The translations under genes were made by a program, and so were the position numbers. Shown here in pieces: positions 25,028-34,241 of a DNA stretch of 64,000 bases (the first letter of the stretch is position 1; every line of letters starts with the position of its first letter). The notes beneath the pieces are model-generated. The model worked only from the letters and a program-made list of their open reading frames with translations. It had not been told where the DNA came from and did no database searches. This DNA is from Seribacter sp963934295 (GTDB taxonomy: Bacteria > Verrucomicrobiota > Verrucomicrobiia > Opitutales > Seribacteraceae): contig CAWVXY010000014.1 in NCBI GenBank assembly GCA_963934295.1, positions 12,801-76,800 of the forward strand, read 5' to 3'.

Positions 25028-26479
25028 TTACCAATCGTCGGTTCGAAAGGGACCTGCTGGCATACCTTCTTTATTGTAGAGGTTGGCGTCTGCCGGATTC
25101 ATGGTGAAAGCGTACCGAGCAGCGACCGGAGTCTTGACTGCCTTGGAACTGAGCACAACCTGGCCACCGACAATCTTGGCATCGGCCCAGTGCCATTTTT
25201 TATCAGCTCCGGCAATGGAGAAGTGTTTTAGGGTGCCGTCCGCAATCTCTTTGGTTGGTTCGAGTTTTTCTTTTTTTCCTACCATTAAACCCTTGCCTAC
25301 ATTTTTGAAAGAAAGGTGGATTTGATTTCCCTTTATTTTATGACTGGAATAAAGGGGGCCTGATGGAACCATATTCTTTTTATCGTAGGTTTGATGAAGG
25401 GCCCACTGAGCAAGGCGTCCGCCGACATCCTGTTTATTCTTAGGGTGTATGTCATTTGGATTATGAGCATCTGCCAGATCAATAATCACAGCCATACCGG
25501 TGTGTTTCAGATCAAGAGCCTGGGTTTGGGCTTCGCGAATTTTGGCCCATCCGTCTCCACCGCCCGGTGTGGTGCCGGGTTGTTTCCAATTGCACAATTG
25601 TACCCAGTAAAATCCAAGGTTTGGGTTTTGAAAGGCTTTTCTCCATCCTTTAACAAGGGCGTGTTTCTTTTGGTAGTAGGATATGCCTTCTCCACCATTG
25701 GATTCGCCCTGATACCAAATGGCACCTCTCATTGCGTAGGGAGTTAGAGGATGAACCATGGAATTATAGATGGCAGATGGTGATGCTCCACCCACTTTTT
25801 TATCTGCAGTGTAAGCGGCAACACTCTTGGCCTGTTCGGAGAGTTCGGGTACTGATTTGAAACCGTCGAGTGTGGTCCAAGGTTCAATTCGGGTACCTCC
25901 CCAATTTGATCCAACCAAGCCGACCGGTATATTAAGTTCTTTATAGAGACGCCGTCCAAAGTAGTATCCGGTGGCACTAAAACTGGCGATGGTGGATGGG
26001 GAACATACTTTCCATTCTCCCTTTCCTTTATCCTGGGGTAGGGGATGAACAGTATGTCCGGGAACATCGAATAAGCGGATGGCCGAGTGGTTGGACGCGG
26101 CAATTTCCTCTTTACCATTGGCGCATTGAGCGACTTTCCATTCCATGTTGGACTGCCCTGAACAGATCCAGACTTCTCCAACCAAAATATTTTCCAACTT
26201 GATCTCGTTGTTTCCTTTTACAGTGAGATTGGAAGGTTTGGCATTTGCCTTAAGCTTGTCGAGTTTGAGCATCCATTTTCCGTTCTTTCCCACGGTTGCT
26301 GATTTGGACTGTCCGGCAAAGGTAACCGTAATTTTTTCTCCTTTTTCGCCCCAGCCCCAAATAGGAACAGGCAGATCACGCTGGAGTACCATATGATTTC
26401 CAATTACCGGGGGGAGGGAGACCGCAAAGGCGGAGATCATTGGCAAGAGCAGACAAAGAAGTGCTGTGATAAATCGCAT
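25028..26479 (-). CDS. Sialate O-acetylesterase-like SGNH esterase
   Basis: 483 residues with a signal peptide (MRFITALLCLLLPMISAFA). The N-terminal beta domain reads NHMVLQRDLPVPIWGWGEKG. The nucleophile serine is in CSGQSNMEW (about residue 110). IWYQGESNG is the oxyanion-loop block, and the catalytic Asp/His pair lies in ADAHNPNDIHPKNK. The C-terminal beta domain ends GPFRTDDW. Exported enzyme that removes O-acetyl groups from carbohydrates; real substrates in PVC bacteria are often acetylated polysaccharides rather than sialic acid. Paralogous to the protein at 34956 (same ends). Last gene of a minus-strand group that starts at 30291. Confidence 0.88.
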   Translation of the reverse strand: MRFITALLCLLLPMISAFAVSLPPVIGNHMVLQRDLPVPIWGWGEKGEKITVTFAGQSKSATVGKNGKWMLKLDKLKANAKPSNLTVKGNNEIKLENILVGEVWICSGQSNMEWKVAQCANGKEEIAASNHSAIRLFDVPGHTVHPLPQDKGKGEWKVCSPSTIASFSATGYYFGRRLYKELNIPVGLVGSNWGGTRIEPWTTLDGFKSVPELSEQAKSVAAYTADKKVGGASPSAIYNSMVHPLTPYAMRGAIWYQGESNGGEGISYYQKKHALVKGWRKAFQNPNLGFYWVQLCNWKQPGTTPGGGDGWAKIREAQTQALDLKHTGMAVIIDLADAHNPNDIHPKNKQDVGGRLAQWALHQTYDKKNMVPSGPLYSSHKIKGNQIHLSFKNVGKGLMVGKKEKLEPTKEIADGTLKHFSIAGADKKWHWADAKIVGGQVVLSSKAVKTPVAARYAFTMNPADANLYNKEGMPAGPFRTDDW

Positions 26480-26598
26480 GGTAAGGAGACGGGTTATGGG
26501 TTAGGTTAATGGAATCAACCTACGCAATAACGAATCCGGTCGAGTCCAATCAATTAAAAAAAGTGGATCGTATGAAGAAAATTTTACCAACGAATTAG

Positions 26599-28095
26599 TT
26601 ATTTTTTCGGTTTTTTGATCTGGAGTGGGTCTGGAGGGGTATTCCTAAGCAAGCGATTAAGGGTGTAGGCTATATAATTATTATTGAGCTTATGCCCATC
26701 CTTGGAAGTTAATTCCTGAACCTTTACCTCGTGGATATGCCATGGTTTGAGTTCTGCGAGCTCAATTTTTACCACTTTTGCATTTTTGGAAATATGGATA
26801 TTATTAACTTCAACTTTTTCTTCAGCGGACCGGGGGGAACCATATGCTTTACGGTATTCAAAGAAATAGCGGAAGAAGGGCCAGGTTTCTTTTTTCTGAG
26901 CATTTTCCCGGCTGACTGGTTGTGTGAAAGTAAATTGAAAGCCATCTTCAGTTAGTTCCATCTTCTGAATTTCGAAGGGTATTTTTCCATTCCATGAAAC
27001 TTGTTGAATTCCCTGTCCGCCAGCCCATGTATGCTTGGTTTGGCCAACAAAAAGACTGCCGTCGGGAGCCCAGGCCATTCGATTGCATCCACGTCCAAGG
27101 GGCGCGCCATCAATAAAGGGAACGCATGCACCCTGCAGTTCGCCGTCCACATCCTCGAGCATGACCCGGACAATCCGGGGCTTATTCATCTCTCCCACCA
27201 GGAGCTGTCCGGTGAAGGGACCAAAGTTGGCGTTTTCTGAAATGGCGAGGACTTCAGTGGGAGAGTTGGCCATCGTGCCATGAGGGAAAACGACACAGGC
27301 ACGAGTTCGAAGCTTGGCCAGTTTTTCTACCGGGCTGTCAACTGGAACTTCATTAAAACCCGGTTTCCATGCCAGGCTTGCAGCGTGTCCATAAAAACGA
27401 TCTTGTTGAACATGAAAGAGCTTGCTGGAACCGACCCAGTCTCCTTGATTGTCGGTAACGAAGAGATTGCCCTTCAGATCAAATCCCAGTCCGTTGGGAG
27501 TGCGGTGTCCATAGCTGTAGGGAATGGTTTTACCCTCAGGAGTGAACTTCATAACGCAACCGCGGTAGGGGGCAGAGGAATGCATCCGTCCGGGTCTGCC
27601 TTTTTCGTTAAAAGTTCCTCGAGTGATTGAACGTACGCCATCTCCCGAAGACCCTGTTCCGAGGGCAAAGAAGTAATTTCCCTGAGTATCCCGTACCGGC
27701 GTAAAATTGAATTCATGGTAATTTCCTGACATCCCAAACTGGTCGGTTACGACTTCATAGTCATCCGCTTTGCCATCTCCATCGAGATCACGAATACGGG
27801 TTAGTTCGGGTCTTTGGGTGACAATGAGTTCGGTGTTTGAAAGTGCAAGCACACCGAGCGGGTTGTGCAGACCCTCGGCAAATAATTCCCATTTACCCTC
27901 TTTATTATCGCGAAAAAAGATCTCACCGCTGGGTAAACAAACCACGAGTTTACCATTGGGAAGAAAAGTGAGTCCATCAATCTGAATATTTTTAAATTTG
28001 GTGGGTGGGGGCGGAATATCTATAACTGAATACTGAGGGGCGGTTTCAGAAAAAACAGTAGATGCAAGTAGGAGATAAAATAAAATAAATTTCAT
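26599..28095 (-). CDS. Exported beta-propeller (sorbosone/DUF7133-like)
   Basis: 498 residues with a signal peptide (MKFILFYLLLASTVFS). Six-bladed propeller of the PQQ-dependent sugar-dehydrogenase/TIGR02604 class: IDGLTFLPNGKLVVCLPSG, RIRDLDGDGKADDYEVV (D-rich calcium-like loop), YSYGHRTPNGLGFD and MAWAPDGSLFVGQTKHTW. It lacks its own CxxCH. Instead its ATG overlaps the stop of the upstream cytochrome c gene by 1 nt (TAATG), so the pair looks like a split version of the fused protein at 20129. The residues after 400 form a fibronectin-like sandwich. Probably a periplasmic dehydrogenase passing electrons to the partner cytochrome. Confidence 0.78.
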   Translation of the reverse strand: MKFILFYLLLASTVFSETAPQYSVIDIPPPPTKFKNIQIDGLTFLPNGKLVVCLPSGEIFFRDNKEGKWELFAEGLHNPLGVLALSNTELIVTQRPELTRIRDLDGDGKADDYEVVTDQFGMSGNYHEFNFTPVRDTQGNYFFALGTGSSGDGVRSITRGTFNEKGRPGRMHSSAPYRGCVMKFTPEGKTIPYSYGHRTPNGLGFDLKGNLFVTDNQGDWVGSSKLFHVQQDRFYGHAASLAWKPGFNEVPVDSPVEKLAKLRTRACVVFPHGTMANSPTEVLAISENANFGPFTGQLLVGEMNKPRIVRVMLEDVDGELQGACVPFIDGAPLGRGCNRMAWAPDGSLFVGQTKHTWAGGQGIQQVSWNGKIPFEIQKMELTEDGFQFTFTQPVSRENAQKKETWPFFRYFFEYRKAYGSPRSAEEKVEVNNIHISKNAKVVKIELAELKPWHIHEVKVQELTSKDGHKLNNNYIAYTLNRLLRNTPPDPLQIKKPKK

Positions 28096-29246
28096 TAGTT
28101 GGCTTCCTCCCTGGGTTGAATGAGAACCGAAAATTCATCGGATTCCCCAGCAGTGAGTACAAGTGTACCGTCAGGAGAAAGATTACCCCGGTCACTTGAG
28201 ATGGTAGCTTGTGAGGTTGGGGTTACATGCAGGGTAGTTTCGACAGTTGGAGAAATCGTGAAAGTTCTTTGTATGCCAGATTTGTTGGCATTGGTACGGA
28301 TCAGTTCGGTAATTACATACTTGCCGAGGGAGTATCTGAATTTTGGAAATCCGTTCACCAACCGGTAACCGAGATAGGTAGGAACCTCTCGGGTTCCCTT
28401 AAGAGTAATGGGGAAGTCAGTAGCCTCTGAGGTGTCGTAAATGGGCTTTTGGTTATTGGTCTTGGATAGTTCATCGAAAGTTTCATCGTTTAGTTGAGTG
28501 GTGCGGGCACGATAGTAGGGCACACCGTTGAACTGAGCCACAGGCTTACCGTTGCTCGACCAATGGTTTTGATTGGCCCGGATAAAGCCCCCCGTAGTCC
28601 AAACATAACGGAGACGGCATTCACCGGCGTCCCAGCAAAAGTAATGGTTTCCGGGGAGGGCGACTGCAAAGGCGGCGGGAGATGCACCCGGCATAAAGGT
28701 ACGATAGATGATGGGTTCAGTGATTTGGGAAACCATATCGTCAAAAGTGGGGGTAAAAGTACCATTTTTACGGTTGTATTTCTTATCAAAAGGGAAGCGT
28801 TTGAGCAGGGTTTCCGGAGTAAACACATCCTGGGGTAATTCTTTGCGAGCCTGGGCGACCTGTTCCTTGTCGATTATAGCTTCCTTGTTTCCCCATGCAT
28901 TATTGACATAGCTCAGGATGTAGGCGAGTTTCTGATCATCAAAGAGTAATTGAGGGGGCATAGCGGAATAGAAGTGCTTACCGTTTACCTTTATGGGACC
29001 TGCCAGACCGCGAAGCGAGATTGCAATGGAGCGGGCAGAACCGCCCTTGAGCCAATCACTATCAGCAAGGGGAGGGATCGTGCCTTTCTGCCCTTTACCA
29101 TCGGGCATATGACAGGCAACGCAGGAACCGGCACCATTGTACAATTCTTTGCCTTTGCGAAGGATTTCATCTTTGGATAACCCAAACAGATGTCCTGAGA
29201 TTATCAAAAAGAGGGCAGGTATAAATGGTTTACTCCTAAAGGTCAT
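28095..29246 (-). CDS. Exported cytochrome c with C-terminal beta domain
   Basis: 383 residues from the ATG at 29246; the frame extends 63 nt further, but this ATG gives the signal peptide RSKPFIPALFLIISGHLFG. A single class I cytochrome c follows: C42-VA-C45-H (GSCVACHMPDGKGQKG), GLAGPIKVNGKHF and YVNNAWGNKEA. Residues about 165-383 are a beta-rich domain of unknown function (GNHYFCWDAGECRLRYVW; WSSNGKPVAQFNG) seen attached to cytochromes in PVC bacteria. It is translationally coupled to the downstream propeller gene and probably its electron acceptor. Confidence 0.82.
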   Translation of the reverse strand: MTFRSKPFIPALFLIISGHLFGLSKDEILRKGKELYNGAGSCVACHMPDGKGQKGTIPPLADSDWLKGGSARSIAISLRGLAGPIKVNGKHFYSAMPPQLLFDDQKLAYILSYVNNAWGNKEAIIDKEQVAQARKELPQDVFTPETLLKRFPFDKKYNRKNGTFTPTFDDMVSQITEPIIYRTFMPGASPAAFAVALPGNHYFCWDAGECRLRYVWTTGGFIRANQNHWSSNGKPVAQFNGVPYYRARTTQLNDETFDELSKTNNQKPIYDTSEATDFPITLKGTREVPTYLGYRLVNGFPKFRYSLGKYVITELIRTNANKSGIQRTFTISPTVETTLHVTPTSQATISSDRGNLSPDGTLVLTAGESDEFSVLIQPREEAN

Positions 29247-29352
29247 AATTAAATATTTGAACAATGAAAAGAGATTTGCTGTACATGTGTAAACCAAGTG
29301 GTTCAACAAAAAAATGGGGTATTTTGAATATTCGGTTTGATTACGATTGGGC

Positions 29353-30291
29353 TTATTTTACTTGATCGCGATCGAGGTTTTCCTGAATCCATCGGGCCAA
29401 GGTGCCGCTTCCCATTCCATACCCACCGGGTAGAGGGCGAAGATCCCGGGTTTGTCTTTTGGGTGGATCGCCCCAGTGCTTGGGGAAAGGTTTTCTTTTA
29501 TTTGGTTTTAGCTGGGGGTGATTCGGTTGTTTGGGTGGTGTCTTTTGTTTCTTTCCATATACCATTTCATACACCTCTTGGGCAGTACGCTTTTGTCCGG
29601 TTGATTCATTAAACCATGGGCTTCCTCCTATGAACATTATACCTTCCGGTAACTTCTTTCCCTCTGCCATCCACTGTTCAAATGAGGGGGAAGAATCTTT
29701 GGGTTTTGGACCCTTTTGATTGCCGAGGGTAATTGATGTAATATTGACGCCCGTGACCGGCGCATCATCAGCAATACGCGTATCCTGAACAAAGCAGTTT
29801 ATTAAGAGACCCTGTTCATTTAACTGAAGAACTCCTTTGTGAAAGGGCGGAATGGGCTTGGCTAATAGTTCCTTTGCCTCTGTGTAAAGTTGATCGAGGG
29901 TTTTGGCAGGATGGGCTTGTTTGTTTGAAGAGGATCCGATGAAATCTCCTCTTTCAGTCCATCTATTTTTGTCAACCGGTCTACCATCTGGGTGGGGTGC
30001 ACCGATTGATTCAAATTTACGTTCAGTCACCCGATTTTTACTTACAATGATAGTTGTCGTATGACCAAACCCCGTCCAACTAGTCCATTTTTTGGTGTAT
30101 GAGTAATTTCCCTGGTGATTATCTTTTAAGTCCAGCCATCGTTTAAAACTTTTTTCGAACTGCTTTTTTTCTTCGGCCCATGCTTCCTGCTTTTTTTGTC
30201 CGTTTGTAGGCACTTGGGCATAAGCTTGGGAAGAGATAAAAAATAAGAGAATGGGAATAAAATAAGAGAAGGAGCAGATGGCAATTTTCAT
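29353..30291 (-). CDS. Exported hypothetical protein
   Basis: 312 residues, not recognised. Signal peptide at residues 1-25 (ending SSQAYAQ). Residues 26-60 are charged and helical. Residues 60-200 look like a globular alpha/beta domain with NYSYTKKWTSWTGFGHTTTI and KGVLQLNEQGLLINCFVQD. A Lys/Pro-rich linker follows (about 235-270: KKQKTPPKQPNHPQLKPNKR). The last 40 residues look like a small conserved motif: PKHWGDPPKRQTRDLRPLPG, then GYGMGSGTLARWIQENL. The C-terminal block resembles tails I associate with other Verrucomicrobial hypotheticals, so it may be a family signature. It heads the minus-strand group with the cytochrome (107 nt gap). Confidence 0.6.
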   Translation of the reverse strand: MKIAICSFSYFIPILLFFISSQAYAQVPTNGQKKQEAWAEEKKQFEKSFKRWLDLKDNHQGNYSYTKKWTSWTGFGHTTTIIVSKNRVTERKFESIGAPHPDGRPVDKNRWTERGDFIGSSSNKQAHPAKTLDQLYTEAKELLAKPIPPFHKGVLQLNEQGLLINCFVQDTRIADDAPVTGVNITSITLGNQKGPKPKDSSPSFEQWMAEGKKLPEGIMFIGGSPWFNESTGQKRTAQEVYEMVYGKKQKTPPKQPNHPQLKPNKRKPFPKHWGDPPKRQTRDLRPLPGGYGMGSGTLARWIQENLDRDQVK

Positions 30292-30400
30292 ATTCTTATA
30301 CTAGAGATTGTTGGAAGAGAGGAGCAAGTGGATAAGCGAATCCTTCCGTGAGTGCAATTAGACCTTGCGGTTAGGCAAGAAAAGCCAAGGGTCTTACAAA

Positions 30401-31795
30401 ATGAAAATATTTTTAGTCCTTTTTTGTCTTTCTTTGCCTCATTTATTTTGGGCTACCCAACCGCCTAATGTTCTTTTGATTCTGGCGGATGACTGTACCT
30501 ACAATGACTTACCTCTTTATGGAGGAGTCAATGCAAAGACTCCAAACCTGGACCGGTTGGCAGGAGAGGGACTCACTTTCAATCAGGCTTATGTTTCCTC
30601 TTCCATGTGTCAACCCTGCCGGGCCGAGTTGTATTCGGGACTATATCCGATGGGGAATGGATGTGCATGGAATCACTCGGGTTGTCGGTCGGAAATAACC
30701 GGGATGCCCCAGGCACTCGGGAAGTTGGGCTATCGGGTTGGACTGGCTGGGAAGACACACATTCGACCCGCAACTGTTTTTCCCTTCGAGAAAGTGGAGG
30801 GATTTGATCCGAACTGCGTGCGTAATCCGACTATTGAACACGACCTTGGTCCGGTCCGAAAGTTTATGGAACGGAAAAGAGATGAGCCCTTCTGTTTGGT
30901 GATCGCATTGACTGAACCGCATGTTCCCTGGGTGATGGGGGATGCATCACAATACCCGCCAAAGAAACTTAAACTTCCACCCAATATCGCGGACACACCC
31001 CGAACACGCGAAGACTTTTCAAAATATTTGGCTGAGATCACCTACATGGATGGACAGGTGGGGGAGATAATGGATACGCTTAAAAGCACGAGTCAGGATG
31101 ATGATACACTTGTACTTTTTAGTTCGGAACAGGGTTCGCAGTTTCCCGGGTGCAAATGGACGACTTGGAATACCGGACTGCACACCGCCCTGGTTGCCCG
31201 TTGGCCTGGAAAAGTCAAGGCGGGGGAGCGTACCAATGCATTGGTTCAGTATGCCGATATATTGCCCACATTGTTGGACTTGGCTGGGGGGGATCCCGCC
31301 GGATTTGACGGATCGAGTTTTGGCGGAGTGCTGAGGGGAAAAGAAAAAAAGCACCGAAAATATGTCTATGGTATGCACAACAACTTCCCGGAGGGCCCGC
31401 CTTATCCGACCCGTACGATTTCCGACGGCACCCATCGTTTCATTATGAACCTAACTCCTGATGAACTTTATATTGAAAAGCATCTGATGGGACTTAAAGG
31501 CAATGCGGTTTTGAATAACCCATATTGGGCGACCTGGATAAGGGATTCATGGGCAAAGCCCGAGATTTACCAACTGGTCAAGAGATACCAAAGTCGCCCG
31601 GAAATCAGTTTTTACAATACGGTGGAAGATCCCTATGAAATGAATGATTTAGCTCAAAATAAACATTACGATCCAAAGATTCAAGGAATGAGAAAGGAAT
31701 TAAAACGATGGATGGAAGCAGAGGGAGATCCGGGTGTTATGCTTGATACAAAAAAAGCCCATCAGGCAGCCAAGACCGGAAAACATCTTTTTTAA
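30401..31795 (+). CDS. Type I sulfatase, exported, SEQG variant
   Basis: 464 residues from ATG 30401 (a TTG 36 nt upstream is in frame). Signal peptide MKIFLVLFCLSLPHLFWA. Metal Asp residues in LILADDCTYND (D30, D31), formylglycine motif C70-Q-P-C-R. The C-terminal metal motif, normally SDHG or SDNG, reads LFSSEQGSQFPGCKW, i.e. Asp-His replaced by Glu-Gln, together with a following KWTTWNTGLHTALVARWP. I believe this is a recognisable subfamily rather than a dead enzyme, because the formylglycine site and first metal pair are intact. The second half has the usual C-terminal subdomain (EDPYEMNDLAQN). Confidence 0.85.
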   Translation: MKIFLVLFCLSLPHLFWATQPPNVLLILADDCTYNDLPLYGGVNAKTPNLDRLAGEGLTFNQAYVSSSMCQPCRAELYSGLYPMGNGCAWNHSGCRSEITGMPQALGKLGYRVGLAGKTHIRPATVFPFEKVEGFDPNCVRNPTIEHDLGPVRKFMERKRDEPFCLVIALTEPHVPWVMGDASQYPPKKLKLPPNIADTPRTREDFSKYLAEITYMDGQVGEIMDTLKSTSQDDDTLVLFSSEQGSQFPGCKWTTWNTGLHTALVARWPGKVKAGERTNALVQYADILPTLLDLAGGDPAGFDGSSFGGVLRGKEKKHRKYVYGMHNNFPEGPPYPTRTISDGTHRFIMNLTPDELYIEKHLMGLKGNAVLNNPYWATWIRDSWAKPEIYQLVKRYQSRPEISFYNTVEDPYEMNDLAQNKHYDPKIQGMRKELKRWMEAEGDPGVMLDTKKAHQAAKTGKHLF

Positions 31796-31857
31796 GAAAG
31801 ATTGAACGATGAATATTATTCATGCATCTAACGGAATTAAGATTGGCAAACTACAAT

Positions 31858-32580
31858 ATGAATAAAAATATACTGATTCCCCTTTCCGTGGTGGTGGGCC
31901 TTATTGGGGCTGCCTTCATTATTTCCAAGCCCTGGGTTACGATCCAGCATGCCGAACCAATCATGGTTAAGGGTTATGCAGAAAGCGAAGTATTCGCTGA
32001 TCAGGGGAGTTTAACGGTGCGCATTTCGGAAAAGGGTGATGATAATGGAGAAGCCTACGAAAAAGCGGGGGATTCACTAGAGCGTGTGCGGGCACTCGTC
32101 GATGAAGTTTTGGGAGATGATGTGGAAATGGTTGAGCTCTCCTCTTCTCTCAGTGAGACCAAAAAATTGAATGAAAAAGGAAACCGGACGAACGAGATCG
32201 AATATGTCACCGCAACCAGAAGTTTACGGGTTAACAGTGGAAAGGTTGAAGATTTGGATCGTCTATCCCGTAAGTTGTATGATTTGAACGGCGAAGGAAT
32301 TCGTCTTACTTTGAGCGGGCCCGACTTTTTTGTTTCAAATTTAGATGAAGTAAAAATTGATCTTATGAAGCGGGCCACAAAAAATGGGCGGGATCGAGCC
32401 GAGATTATGGCTAAGAGTTCAGGGGAAAAACTGGGTTCCCTGGTTTCAGCGAGGCAAGGAGTTATTCAAATAACCAAGCCTAATTCCACCCGTACATCAA
32501 GCTATGGGATCTATGATACGGAGACCATTGAAAAAGTGGTCAAACTTGTGGTTACGCTTGAGTTTAAAATTGGGGGATAA
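31858..32580 (+). CDS. SIMPL (DUF541) domain protein, membrane-anchored
   Basis: 240 residues from ATG 31858 (a 36-nt in-frame extension upstream is ignored because the ATG starts the helix NKNILIPLSVVVGLIGAAFI). One N-terminal transmembrane anchor, then a SIMPL domain: IMVKGYAESEVFADQGSLTV is the family opening strand, and YVTATRSLRVNSGKVEDL and VVKLVVTLEF the later strands. Family members are periplasmic proteins linked to envelope or oxidative stress, with mechanism unknown. It lies between two sulfatase genes without apparent functional linkage. Confidence 0.8.
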   Translation: MNKNILIPLSVVVGLIGAAFIISKPWVTIQHAEPIMVKGYAESEVFADQGSLTVRISEKGDDNGEAYEKAGDSLERVRALVDEVLGDDVEMVELSSSLSETKKLNEKGNRTNEIEYVTATRSLRVNSGKVEDLDRLSRKLYDLNGEGIRLTLSGPDFFVSNLDEVKIDLMKRATKNGRDRAEIMAKSSGEKLGSLVSARQGVIQITKPNSTRTSSYGIYDTETIEKVVKLVVTLEFKIGG

Positions 32581-32688
32581 AGATCCTTCTACCCCTTATT
32601 TTTTTAAGGCAATGCAATCATTTGGTTGATCTTTTAAAAGTCTTCTCTTTGTTTGGAATGTCACCCTTTTATTTCCTTTTTACCTATC

Positions 32689-34218
32689 ATGACATTATCC
32701 CTGATTACTTTTAGATCAATATTCTGGTTGAGTCTATCTTTCCTAACCTGGCTGTCTTTAGCTGCTACTAATAAACCGATGAATCTACTTCTTATCACAG
32801 TGGATGATATGAGCTGTGATTCAGTGGGTGTATACGGGTGTGAATTGGAGGGTACTACCCCCACCATGGATCGACTGGCTTCTCAATCTCTCCGGTTCGA
32901 ACATGCCCATGTTACGGTGGGAAATTGTAACCCCTGCCGAAATGTAATGTTTTCCGGATTGATTTCACATAATAATAAAGTGGAGGGTTTTTATAAAGTG
33001 ACTGATCCGGGCTGGCCTCATATGGTGGATTTGCTTCAGGAAGCGGGTTACTATGCTGGGATTCATGGAAAGGTAACCCATTCCAGTCCTTATCAACCCT
33101 ATGGTTGGGATGACGATCTAACCATTTCACCCTCTGGACAAAAGGCTCACATTAAAGATGCCAAAGCATATGGGGAGTCTACTTCACGGGGAATTGAAAT
33201 AGCGAAAAAGTCCGGCAAACCTTTCTTTCTCTCCATAAATATTTCGGATCCACACAAACCTTTTTGGAGCCAGGTTCGGGGTGGGGGCGAGGATCCGTAT
33301 GTGCCCAGTCGGATATACACCGCTGAAGAAGTGCCCGTGCCCGGGTTTTTATTTGAGGATCCCGAAGTTCGCGAAGAACTGGCTCTTTACTACAGCAGTG
33401 TACGGCGGGCTGATGACTGCCTGAATGAAGTGCTGAAGGCGTTAAGAAAAAGTGGCCAGTGGGAGAACACAATGATCGTCTTTCTCTCCGATCACGGAAT
33501 GCCACTTCCTTTCGCCAAGACTCAGCTCTACCACCACAGCACAAGGACACCCCTAATGGTTCGTTTACCGGGCACTACCAAGGCAGGGAAGTTGGAGAGT
33601 CGACACATGGTTTCTGTCCTGGATCTTCTGCCCACTGTTCTGGATTCTCTCGGTGTTTCCAAACCCAAACGGCTCGATGGGCGTTCCTTCCTTCCGCTGT
33701 TACGGGGAGAAAAGCAGGAAAACCGGGATTATGTTATCAAGGAATACAATGAAAATGCCGGCCGTTCCCGTGATCCGATGCGTGGAATTCAAACCAAGAC
33801 TCATCTTTTTCTTTTTAATCCATGGTCTAACGGGGAGCGTGTATTTGCAACTGCCACAAATGGAACGGTAACCTGTAAACGAATGATCAAACTGGCTGAG
33901 GACGATGAGCGAATGAATGAAAGACTGGAGCTATATCGTTATCGTGTACCCCAGGAATTATATCATGTGAAAAGAGATCCAGACTGCCTGGAAAATTTAA
34001 TTCATCACCCCCATCATGAGAAAACAAAAAATAAATTGATGGAACTTTTGGAGGAATGGATGGTTCAAACGAAAGATCCTTTGCTGGAATGTTTTCAAAA
34101 CCGTGACGAACCTGAATTTGTGGAAGCGTATATCCAAAAACTGGAGGAGCAAGCCAATGCCCGCCGAATTAAACAGAAGCCTTCCAAAAAGCCCAAAAAA
34201 GAAAAGAAGAAATCCTGA
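32689..34218 (+). CDS. Type I sulfatase, exported
   Basis: 509 residues from ATG 32689 (the frame is open 36 nt further to a TTG). Signal/anchor at residues 4-26 (SLITFRSIFWLSLSFLTWLS). Metal Asp pair in LLITVDDMSCD (D39, D40), formylglycine motif C80-N-P-C-R, C-terminal metal motif FLSDHGMPLPFAK. The tail, about 30 residues after the catalytic domain, is Lys-rich (KQKPSKKPKKEKKKS). The substrate family cannot be told from motifs; CNPCR-type sulfatases include many marine-polysaccharide enzymes. Followed 23 nt later by an SGNH esterase, so desulfation and deacetylation are probably coordinated. Confidence 0.88.
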   Translation: MTLSLITFRSIFWLSLSFLTWLSLAATNKPMNLLLITVDDMSCDSVGVYGCELEGTTPTMDRLASQSLRFEHAHVTVGNCNPCRNVMFSGLISHNNKVEGFYKVTDPGWPHMVDLLQEAGYYAGIHGKVTHSSPYQPYGWDDDLTISPSGQKAHIKDAKAYGESTSRGIEIAKKSGKPFFLSINISDPHKPFWSQVRGGGEDPYVPSRIYTAEEVPVPGFLFEDPEVREELALYYSSVRRADDCLNEVLKALRKSGQWENTMIVFLSDHGMPLPFAKTQLYHHSTRTPLMVRLPGTTKAGKLESRHMVSVLDLLPTVLDSLGVSKPKRLDGRSFLPLLRGEKQENRDYVIKEYNENAGRSRDPMRGIQTKTHLFLFNPWSNGERVFATATNGTVTCKRMIKLAEDDERMNERLELYRYRVPQELYHVKRDPDCLENLIHHPHHEKTKNKLMELLEEWMVQTKDPLLECFQNRDEPEFVEAYIQKLEEQANARRIKQKPSKKPKKEKKKS

Positions 34219-34241
34219 ATTAAAATCCAACTCATTTTGTT

